Made by a program: the position numbers and the translations under genes
Assembly: GCA_947164965.1 (NCBI GenBank)
Contig: CAMUYR010000007.1
Location: forward strand, 1 to 64,000
Length of the DNA stretch: 64,000 nt
Direction of reading: 5' to 3'
Origin: an uncultured Prevotella sp.
GTDB lineage: Bacteria; Bacteroidota; Bacteroidia; Bacteroidales; Bacteroidaceae
Shown here: piece by piece, positions 43,515-50,664 of the stretch
Numbering within the stretch: the stretch's first letter is position 1
Layout: each line of letters begins with the position of its first letter
Notes under the pieces: model-generated
Seen by the model: the letters and a program-made list of their open reading frames with translations, nothing else
What the model was told of the DNA's origin: nothing
Database searches by the model: none

Positions 43515-46500
43515 ATGAATATACATGATTTGCTGAAAATATATGCCAAGTCGGCTCAAGTAAGAGCATTGGCAGAAACATTGGGGAAAAAGTCGGTGAA
43601 GACCATTTTCCTCGAAGGACTTATGTGTTCCTCGGCTCCGATGGCGTTTGCTGCACTAGTTTTAAACGGTCAAAAGTTAAAAGCCAATTGTACACTTTTC
43701 ATCCTGCAAGATGCTGAAGAGGCTGGTTATTTCTACCATGATTTGGTTCAGTTACTAGATGATAAACAGGTGCTGTTTTTCCCCTCGAGTTACCGACGTG
43801 CTATCAAATATGGTCAACGTGATGCAGCCAATGAGATTCTTCGTACTGAGGTCCTGTCCAAACTCTCAACTCTCAACTCCAATCTTTCAACTTTTGTTGT
43901 TTCATATCCTGAGGCTTTAGCCGAACTGGTTATTTCTAAGAAACAGTTTGATGAAAGGACACTGGTGATGCATCAGGGTGATGTGCTGGATGTGAATACC
44001 ACACTAGAGAGTCTGCGCTCGCTTGGCTTTCGTGAGGTAGATTATGTGTATGAACCAGGCCAGTTTGCTCTTCGTGGCAGTATTCTTGATGTTTATAGCT
44101 ATAGTTCGGAATTCCCATTTCGTATAGATCTGTTTGGTGATGATATCGATTCGATTCGAACCTTTGAGGTGGAAACGCAATTGTCAAAAGACAAATGCGA
44201 GCAGGTGGAAATCGTACCAGAATTGGGATTGACTGAAACGGAAAAGGTCCCTTTTCTCTCGTTCCTACCTGATGACACAATGCTTGTAGCTAAAGACTTT
44301 TTATATGTACTTGATGCTATCGATCGTACTTATCAGGAAGGCTTCTCGCAACAGGCTATGACTGAACGGTTAGAAGGTGCAACTGAGATGGAAGAACAGG
44401 CTATCCGTATGGAGATGCAGAAAGATGTGCAACTGATTAGTGGTCAAGCCTTTGCACGAGATATGGTTGAATTTCGCAGAATAGAGATAGGACATCGACC
44501 CTCAGGTTTACCTGATGCCACTCTTGCTTTCAATATCTCGCCACAACCTTTGTTCCATAAGAACTTTGACCTCTTGCAACAGTCTCTGGAGCAATATTTG
44601 GCTGATGGTTATCGTCTTTGCATTCTTGCAGACAGCAAGAAGCAGTTGGATCGCCTGAAGGATATTTTTGCAGAGAAGGGAACGGTCATGTTTGACTCTG
44701 TTGAAAAGACTCTCCACGAAGGTTTTGCGGATAACGACCTGAAACTATGCGTCTTTACCGATCACCAGATATTCGACCGTTTCCATAAGTACAATCTGCG
44801 TTCAGACAAGGCTCGAAGTGGCAAGGTGGCTTTGACGCTGAAGGAGATCCAACAGTTTGAGGTTGGCGACTATGTTGTACATATCGATCATGGAATAGGT
44901 AAGTTTGGTGGACTGGTGCGTATGCCTCAGGGGGATGGCTACCAGGAGATGATCAAAATTATGTACGAGGGTGGGGGAGCTATCTATGTTTCTATCCATG
45001 CTTTATATAAGGTATCGAAATATAAGGCACAAGAGAGTGGTGAACCACCTCGGTTGTCGCATCTTGGTACAGGACAGTGGGAACGCATGAAGGAGCGCAC
45101 AAAGCAGAAACTGAAAGACATTGCTCGCGATCTTATTAAATTATATGCCACACGCAGACAACAGAAAGGTTTTGCCTATTCGCCGGATTCGTTTATGCAA
45201 CACGAATTGGAAGCCTCGTTCCTCTACGAGGATACTCCTGACCAGTTGAAGGCCACCAACGACGTGAAAGCTGATATGGAGCAGGCTCGCCCTATGGATC
45301 GTTTGGTGTGTGGCGATGTGGGCTTTGGCAAGACTGAAGTTGCTGTTCGAGCTGCTTTTAAGGCTGCTTGTGACTCTAAACAAGTGGCTGTGCTAGTACC
45401 TACTACAGTGTTGGCTTATCAGCATTTTCAGACATTCTCCTCACGACTTAAAGACCTGCCTGTAAGGGTGGAATATCTCTCGCGAGCCCGCAGTACCAAG
45501 AAAACAACAGCTATTCTGAAAGATTTGTCTGATGGAAAGATTGATATCTTGATTGGTACACATAAACTGATTGGTAAGAGTGTTAAGTTCAAAGACCTGG
45601 GCCTGCTTATTATCGACGAAGAGCAGAAGTTTGGTGTGTCGACCAAAGAAAAACTACGTCAGTTGAAGATCAATGTCGATACCCTTACCATGAGTGCCAC
45701 GCCTATCCCGCGAACCCTTCAGTTCTCGCTAGTAGGCGCTCGCGACCTGAGCATCATCCAGACACCGCCCCCTAACCGCTATCCCATTCAGACGGAGATA
45801 CATACCTTTGGCGCTGAGATTATTGCCGATGCCATCAATTTCGAGATGTCGCGCAATGGTCAGGTGTATTTTGTCAATCCACGTATCAGCGACCTGACGC
45901 GCATCAAGGAGATGATACAGAAGTATGTACCAGATGCTCGTATTGCTGTGGGGCATGGACAGATGAGGCCTGATGAACTAGAACAGATCATTTTCGATTT
46001 TCAGAACTACGACTACGATGTGCTGCTGTCTACAACCATTGTTGAAAATGGTATCGACATACCTAATGCCAATACCATCATCATCAATGGTGCCCATCGT
46101 TTCGGACTCTCTGATCTCCACCAGATGCGTGGCCGTGTAGGTCGAGGTAATCGCAAGGCATTCTGTTATCTGTTGGCACCTCCCTTAGCAGACTTGCCAC
46201 AAGAGAGTCGGCGTCGATTGGAAGCGCTGGAACAGTTCAGCGATCTTGGCTCAGGCATTCATATCGCCATGCAGGATCTCGATATCCGTGGTGCAGGCAA
46301 TCTGTTGGGAGCTGAACAGAGCGGCTTTATTGCTGATTTAGGCTATGAGACCTATGTGAAGATACTGCAGCAGGCTGTGGTGGAAATTCATAATGAAGAA
46401 GCACCTCGAGAGACGAGAAACCTTAGTTCTTCCAAGACGCTCTCTCTCTCAAAAGGGCCTGGGGAGACTCCCTTCGTCTCCGACTGCTCCCTCGAAAGCG

Positions 46501-46922
46501 ACTTGGAGATGTACTTCCCTGACCAGTATGTGCCAAGCGATTCAGAGCGCATGCTACTTTACCGAGAACTCGATGGCTTACAGACTGACGATCAGTTGCA
46601 GGCTTATCGTAAACGATTGGTAGACCGTTTTGGCAAGGTGCCACATGTAGGCGAAGAACTGATGCAGGTCGTGCCTTTACGTCGTTATGGTAAGTCATTG
46701 GGTTGTGAGAAGATTGTATTGAAGCAAGATAAGATGACAATGTTCTTTGTATCCAATGCCACCAGTCCTTTCTACCAGAGCGAGGCTTTCGATCGTATCC
46801 TGCAGTTTGTTGCCACCAACCCACGTCGCTGCAATTTCCGTGAGGTCAATGGCAAACGCTCGATGGTCATTAGTGATGTTTCCACTGTTGGAGAAGCAGT
46901 CCAGTTGTTGGCACAAGTTTAA
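43515..46922 (+). CDS. mfd: Transcription-repair coupling factor Mfd
   Basis: The 1135-residue translocase removes stalled RNA polymerase and recruits UvrA. The order is a UvrB-like N-terminal part, the RNA-polymerase interaction domain (FEVGDYVVHIDHGIGKFGGL), superfamily 2 helicase motifs (GDVGFGKTEVA, IDEEQKFG, TMSATPIPRTLQ) and the C-terminal TRCF domain (ESDLEMYFPDQYVP). Two low-complexity in-frame stretches look inserted: STLNSNLST near residues 117-125 and SSSKTLSLSKGPGE near 974-987. TAATTTTG at 43494-43501 is the likely -7, divergent from the GT2 gene. Confidence 0.97.
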   Translation: MNIHDLLKIYAKSAQVRALAETLGKKSVKTIFLEGLMCSSAPMAFAALVLNGQKLKANCTLFILQDAEEAGYFYHDLVQLLDDKQVLFFPSSYRRAIKYGQRDAANEILRTEVLSKLSTLNSNLSTFVVSYPEALAELVISKKQFDERTLVMHQGDVLDVNTTLESLRSLGFREVDYVYEPGQFALRGSILDVYSYSSEFPFRIDLFGDDIDSIRTFEVETQLSKDKCEQVEIVPELGLTETEKVPFLSFLPDDTMLVAKDFLYVLDAIDRTYQEGFSQQAMTERLEGATEMEEQAIRMEMQKDVQLISGQAFARDMVEFRRIEIGHRPSGLPDATLAFNISPQPLFHKNFDLLQQSLEQYLADGYRLCILADSKKQLDRLKDIFAEKGTVMFDSVEKTLHEGFADNDLKLCVFTDHQIFDRFHKYNLRSDKARSGKVALTLKEIQQFEVGDYVVHIDHGIGKFGGLVRMPQGDGYQEMIKIMYEGGGAIYVSIHALYKVSKYKAQESGEPPRLSHLGTGQWERMKERTKQKLKDIARDLIKLYATRRQQKGFAYSPDSFMQHELEASFLYEDTPDQLKATNDVKADMEQARPMDRLVCGDVGFGKTEVAVRAAFKAACDSKQVAVLVPTTVLAYQHFQTFSSRLKDLPVRVEYLSRARSTKKTTAILKDLSDGKIDILIGTHKLIGKSVKFKDLGLLIIDEEQKFGVSTKEKLRQLKINVDTLTMSATPIPRTLQFSLVGARDLSIIQTPPPNRYPIQTEIHTFGAEIIADAINFEMSRNGQVYFVNPRISDLTRIKEMIQKYVPDARIAVGHGQMRPDELEQIIFDFQNYDYDVLLSTTIVENGIDIPNANTIIINGAHRFGLSDLHQMRGRVGRGNRKAFCYLLAPPLADLPQESRRRLEALEQFSDLGSGIHIAMQDLDIRGAGNLLGAEQSGFIADLGYETYVKILQQAVVEIHNEEAPRETRNLSSSKTLSLSKGPGETPFVSDCSLESDLEMYFPDQYVPSDSERMLLYRELDGLQTDDQLQAYRKRLVDRFGKVPHVGEELMQVVPLRRYGKSLGCEKIVLKQDKMTMFFVSNATSPFYQSEAFDRILQFVATNPRRCNFREVNGKRSMVISDVSTVGEAVQLLAQV

Positions 46923-46950
46923 GTTTATAAAGTTTCTGAAGTATAGGTTC

Positions 46951-46982
46951 GTCAAAATGGCATATATTTATGTCATTTTGAC
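46951..46982. promoter_or_regulatory. Palindrome upstream of the hsp20 promoter
   Basis: GTCAAAATGGCATA and TATGTCATTTTGAC are complementary at 13 of 14 positions around a four-base centre. The near edge is 13 bases upstream of the sigma-54-type -24 element. The half-site TGTCATTTTG resembles TGACATTTTG before dnaK. Confidence 0.75.
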
Positions 46983-46995
46983 ATCTTTTTATACT

Positions 46996-47012
46996 TTGGC
47001 ATCGAACTTGCG
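46996..47012 (+). promoter_or_regulatory. Sigma-54-type promoter of hsp20
   Basis: TTGGCAT, five bases, TTGCG: one change in the -24 box and one in the -12 box from TTGGCAC-N5-TTGCW, with both invariant GG and GC dinucleotides at the correct spacing. The gene starts about 70 bases after the predicted start site. Confidence 0.6.
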
Positions 47013-47094
47013 ATATAGAGGGTGAAAGCCGTAAGGCAATCGGAAAATAAACAACATGTATAACAATTAAAAATAAAATTAGGAGGTAACGATT

Positions 47095-47520
47095 ATGATG
47101 CCAATGATGAGAACAAACAACTGGATTCCTGCCGTGTTCAATGATTTGTTCTACAACGACGTAATGCCAAAGACCAATTGTACGGCTCCGGCTATTAATG
47201 TCAAGGAGAACGATAAGGAGTATGTTGTAGAACTGGCTGCTCCAGGTATGAAGAAGGAGGACTTCAATGTTCATATCAACGACGAGGGTAACCTGGTGGT
47301 TAAGATGGAGAGCAAACAGGAAAACAAGGAGGAAGATAAGAATACACGCTATCTGCGCCGCGAGTTCAGCTACTCTAAGTACGAACAGACGCTGATTCTT
47401 CCAGATGATGTGAAAAAGGAGGACATCTCTGCTAAGGTTGATAACGGTGTGCTGACCGTTGAACTGCCCAAAATGGTAGAAGAGAAAGTGAAGCTGTCGC
47501 GACAGATAGAAATCGCATAA
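47095..47520 (+). CDS. Small heat shock protein, Hsp20/alpha-crystallin family
   Basis: The 141-residue ATP-independent holdase has an N-terminal arm (about 1-35), the alpha-crystallin domain with VELAAPGMKKEDFNVHIND and the closing DNGVLTVELPK, and a short tail. It begins after AGGAGG at 47081-47086, an unusually strong Shine-Dalgarno sequence for Bacteroidetes, spaced 8 bases from ATG 47095. A second ATG follows at once at 47098. No housekeeping-type promoter is evident upstream; a sigma-54-type one is. Confidence 0.95.
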   Translation: MMPMMRTNNWIPAVFNDLFYNDVMPKTNCTAPAINVKENDKEYVVELAAPGMKKEDFNVHINDEGNLVVKMESKQENKEEDKNTRYLRREFSYSKYEQTLILPDDVKKEDISAKVDNGVLTVELPKMVEEKVKLSRQIEIA

Positions 47521-47553
47521 AAGGTTAAAGGTAAAAAGTAAAAGGGTAAAAAA

Positions 47554-47592
47554 AAGCTGCGCCAACCGTCATCGGAAAGCGCAGCTTTTTAT
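47554..47592. terminator. Bidirectional terminator between hsp20 and trpB2
   Basis: AAGCTGCGC (47554-47562) pairs with GCGCAGCTT (47579-47587), with A-runs before and T-runs after, between convergent genes. Confidence 0.85.
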
Positions 47593-47598
47593 TTTTTT

Positions 47599-48960
47599 TT
47601 ATCCTTGTTTGTCTAATTCTGCGAGATTCTCAGCAATCATCTCGTCGGTGACTGTGTAGTTTTGTAGGTCGCCCTTGATAAATGCTTCGTAGCTTGGCAT
47701 ATCGATGAGTCCGTGACCAGAGAGGTTGAAGAGGATGACCTTCTCTTCGCCGGTCTCCTTGCACTTGTTGGCTTCACGGATGGTGGCGGCAATGGCATGC
47801 GTGCTCTCAGGAGCAGGGATGATACCCTCGGTGCGTGCGAACAGCATACCAGCTTCGAAGGTCTCGAGTTGAGGAATATCGACGCCATGCATGTAGCCGT
47901 CCTTGATGAGCTGGGAGATAATCATACCTGCACCATGATAGCGCAGACCGCCAGCATGGATGTTGCTTGGCTTGAAGTTGTGGCCCAGTGTGTACATGGG
48001 CAGCAGCGGGGTGTAACCAGCCTCGTCGCCGAAGTCGTAGCGGAACTGTCCGCGGGTCAGCTTAGGACAGCTGTCTGGCTCGGCAGCAATGAACTCAGTG
48101 TGGCGTTCGCCGCTCAGGTTGTGACGCATGAAGGGGAACGAGATACCACCGAAGTTAGAACCACCACCGAAGCAGCCAATCACAATGTCGGGATATTCGC
48201 CTGCCATCTGCATCTGCTTCTCAGCCTCAAGACCGATGATGGTCTGGTGCAGACCTACGTGGTTGAGCACAGAGCCCAGCGTATATTTGCAATTGGGTGT
48301 GGTAGTAGCCAGCTCTACAGCCTCAGAGATAGCTGTACCCAGCGAACCACTGTGTGTGGGATCCTTCGTCAGGATGTCCTTACCAGCACGTGTCGACATA
48401 GAAGGCGAACCCTCAACGACAGCACCAAAGGTACGCATGATGCTTGAGCGATAAGGCTTTTGTTGCATGGTGATCTTCACCTGATAGACGGCGCAGTCAA
48501 GACCATAGATCTTGGCAGCATAGCTCAGGGCAGCACCCCACTGACCGGCACCAGTTTCGGTTGTGACATTCTTGGTGCCTTCCATCTTGGCATAGTAGCA
48601 CTGGGGGAGGGCAGAGTTGATTTTATGTGAACCCAGAGGGTTGGTTGATTCGTTCTTGAAATAGATATGGGCGGGTGTGCCAAGTGCCTCCTCGAGGGCG
48701 TAGGCGCGCACCAATGGTGTAGAACGATAGTACTTATACTTCTCGAGTACGTCCTCAGGAATGTCTATCCAACGGTGCTCCGTGTCCAGTTCCTGTACGC
48801 AGCATTCGCGTGGGAAGATGTGTGCCAGGTCGTCGACACCCAAGGGCTGCTTTGTAGCCGGATGGATGGGCGGCATGGGCTTGTTAGGCATGTCGGCCTG
48901 AATGTTGTACCACTGTTTGGGAATCTCGCTCTCTTGGAGGATGAATTTCTTCTGTTTCAT
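47599..48960 (-). CDS. trpB: Tryptophan synthase beta chain, TrpB2 type
   Basis: The 453-residue PLP enzyme condenses indole with serine. It belongs to the longer TrpB2 subfamily, with the extended N-terminus (IPKQWYNIQADMPNKP) and YYRSTPLVRAYALEE. The PLP lysine is K113 in GSHKINSAL, with the GGGSN phosphate loop near 256. TrpB2 enzymes often work without TrpA and may salvage indole. No other trp gene is adjacent. Expression is very probably controlled by the Trp leader peptide and terminator upstream (49017-49146). Confidence 0.92.
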   Translation of the reverse strand: MKQKKFILQESEIPKQWYNIQADMPNKPMPPIHPATKQPLGVDDLAHIFPRECCVQELDTEHRWIDIPEDVLEKYKYYRSTPLVRAYALEEALGTPAHIYFKNESTNPLGSHKINSALPQCYYAKMEGTKNVTTETGAGQWGAALSYAAKIYGLDCAVYQVKITMQQKPYRSSIMRTFGAVVEGSPSMSTRAGKDILTKDPTHSGSLGTAISEAVELATTTPNCKYTLGSVLNHVGLHQTIIGLEAEKQMQMAGEYPDIVIGCFGGGSNFGGISFPFMRHNLSGERHTEFIAAEPDSCPKLTRGQFRYDFGDEAGYTPLLPMYTLGHNFKPSNIHAGGLRYHGAGMIISQLIKDGYMHGVDIPQLETFEAGMLFARTEGIIPAPESTHAIAATIREANKCKETGEEKVILFNLSGHGLIDMPSYEAFIKGDLQNYTVTDEMIAENLAELDKQG

Positions 48961-49016
48961 AACTCTTAATTTTAAAAGTTGTTTATTATTTATTTCATGT
49001 ACACGTACAATATATG

Positions 49017-49052
49017 AAAAGAGGCCTGTCGTAAGAACGGCAGACCTCTTTG
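49017..49052 (-). terminator. Attenuator terminator before trpB2
   Basis: On the minus strand AAAGAGGTCTGCCGT pairs with ACGACAGGCCTCTTT (one mismatch, one G-U) over a four-base loop, followed by TTTTCATAT. It lies between the Trp leader peptide and the trpB2 ATG. The upstream AGTCGTGAG can pair with CTTACGAC, which covers the loop and the 3' arm, and so act as antiterminator. Confidence 0.8.
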
Positions 49053-49089
49053 TGCTTTTATCTCTTTACTCCACACACGGGTAAGCGCC

Positions 49090-49146
49090 TCACGACTGTT
49101 TCTGTCTTGAGCGCCACCACCAATATGTAAAGTTACGATTTGTCAT
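49090..49146 (-). CDS. Trp leader peptide (transcription attenuator of trpB2)
   Basis: A short frame encodes MTNRNFTYWWWRSRQKQS followed by TGA. Three consecutive Trp codons (TGG at 49122-49114) in 18 residues are the mark of a trp leader peptide. The stop codon lies within the antiterminator strand: a ribosome that reads to the stop would mask GTCGTGAG and let the terminator form, while one stalled at Trp codons leaves it free. GCGCTCA in the peptide region can also pair with TGAGGCGC after it (pause hairpin). It starts about 20 bases after the predicted transcription start. Confidence 0.85.
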   Translation of the reverse strand: MTNRNFTYWWWRSRQKQS

Positions 49147-49166
49147 AATTTCAACGTTTACGGCTG

Positions 49167-49198
49167 CAAATTTATAGCATTTTCCCGAAACGTCCAAA
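49167..49198 (-). promoter_or_regulatory. Promoter of the trp leader and trpB2
   Basis: On the minus strand TTTG (49198-49195), exactly 20 bases, TAAATTTG (49174-49167). The leader peptide ATG is at 49146. Confidence 0.75.
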
Positions 49199-49254
49199 TA
49201 AAATGGCAGAAAAATGCGATATGCCATTGATTTTTTGTAATTTTGCAACCGATT

Positions 49255-50664
49255 ATGACCATAATAGCTGTTGTTTTAGGATATTTTGCCCTGCTTTTCG
49301 TATTTAGCAGGTGGACGGGCAGAAAGGCTACCAATCAGACTTTCTATCGTGCCGATCGTCAGTCACCCTGGTATATGGTGGCTTTTGGTATGATAGGAGC
49401 TTCGATCTCGGGGGTGACATTTGTCAGTGTGCCTGGTATGGTATTAATGACCGATATGACCTATCTGCAGATGTGTATGGGATTTATCTTAGGTTATGCG
49501 ATAGTGGCTTTTTTACTTTTGCCCCTTTACTATCGGTTGAATCTGACATCTATCTACGGCTTTTTGAATCAGCGTCTTGGGCGTCGGTCTTATAAGACGG
49601 GAGCGTCGTTCTTCTTATTGTCAAAGATGCTGGGGGCTGCTGTTCGTTTCTATGTTGTATGCATCATTTTGCAGCGTTTTGTGTTTGAACCTCTGGGCAT
49701 TTCTTTTGCGGTGACGGCAGTGTTGCTGGTGCTTTTGATATGGCTCTATACCAGACGGGGTGGTATAAAGACGCTGGTATGGACGGACTCATTGCAGACT
49801 CTTTGCCTGTTTACTGCTCTTCTCCTTATTATATATAAGGTGGCATCTGGTATCCATTTGACAATGGGTGAAGCTGTTGATGTCATACGAAATAGTGAGT
49901 TGTCGCGTGTGTTTGTTTTTGACGACTGGATGTCAAAACAATATTTCTGGAAACAATTCCTGAGTGGCATCTTTATTGTGTTGGTTATGACGGGTGTAGA
50001 TCAGGATATGATGCAGAAAAATCTGACCTGTAAGACATTGCGAGGGGCTCAGAAGGATATGTGTTCATACGGAGTAGCCTTTCTGCCAGCCAATTTGCTG
50101 TTTCTGTCGCTTGGCGTACTGCTGACATTGTTTATGCAGCAAAACGGAATGACATTGCCTGCAAATGGTGACGAACTGTTGCCGATGTATGTCTCGCAAG
50201 CTGGTACATTCGTGTTGGTGCTCTTCGTTCTAGGTATTGTGGCAGCCTCCTTTTCAAGTGCAGACTCTGCTTTAACATCACTGACCACCATTTTTTGTGT
50301 AGACATCAAGGAACGTGTTGCCGATGAAAAGCTACGTAAGCGAGTACATGTTGCCATGTGTGGGCTCTTTGTGTTGTTTATCCTGATATTCCGAGCAGTC
50401 AACTCCACCAGTTTAATAGATGCGGTTTATATCATCGCTTCTTACACCTACGGCCCGTTGTTGGGCTTGTTTGCCTACGGACTGCTTACAAAGCGGTCTG
50501 TGAATGATGCGATAGTGCCTTATATCGCTGTGGCATCACCTTTGCTCTGCTGTGCTATCGATTGGGGAGTAGGGCAGATGACTGGCTATCATTTCGGCTA
50601 TGAGTTGCTGATTCTGAACGGATTTCTTACGTTCTTGGGACTCAGGTTGACTAGTCGTTGCTGA
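49255..50664 (+). CDS. Sodium:solute symporter family transporter
   Basis: The roughly 469-residue protein has about 13 membrane helices in the SSS (LeuT-like) fold. RKATNQTFYRADRQSPWYMVAFGMIGASISGVTFVSVPG carries the discontinuous first helix typical of this family, and ASFSSADSALTSLTTIF is the conserved sodium-site helix. The substrate cannot be read. The open frame reaches a TTG at 49243, but that triplet is inside the -7 element TAATTTTG (49238-49245), so ATG 49255 is the start with almost no leader. Its 3' end overlaps the convergent regulator gene by 14 bases. Confidence 0.88.
   Translation: MTIIAVVLGYFALLFVFSRWTGRKATNQTFYRADRQSPWYMVAFGMIGASISGVTFVSVPGMVLMTDMTYLQMCMGFILGYAIVAFLLLPLYYRLNLTSIYGFLNQRLGRRSYKTGASFFLLSKMLGAAVRFYVVCIILQRFVFEPLGISFAVTAVLLVLLIWLYTRRGGIKTLVWTDSLQTLCLFTALLLIIYKVASGIHLTMGEAVDVIRNSELSRVFVFDDWMSKQYFWKQFLSGIFIVLVMTGVDQDMMQKNLTCKTLRGAQKDMCSYGVAFLPANLLFLSLGVLLTLFMQQNGMTLPANGDELLPMYVSQAGTFVLVLFVLGIVAASFSSADSALTSLTTIFCVDIKERVADEKLRKRVHVAMCGLFVLFILIFRAVNSTSLIDAVYIIASYTYGPLLGLFAYGLLTKRSVNDAIVPYIAVASPLLCCAIDWGVGQMTGYHFGYELLILNGFLTFLGLRLTSRC

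Noticed and set aside
46906..46925. TTGGCAC near the end of mfd as a sigma-54 promoter
   Set aside because: There is no TTGC at the needed five-base spacing, and it is inside the mfd coding sequence.
47713..48447. 244-residue plus-strand open frame opposite trpB2
   Set aside because: It is a codon-bias shadow of trpB2 with no promoter, and its translation lacks any domain pattern.
48961..49200. T-box riboswitch before trpB2
   Set aside because: There is no T-box core sequence or specifier-loop architecture. The Trp-rich leader peptide explains the terminator.
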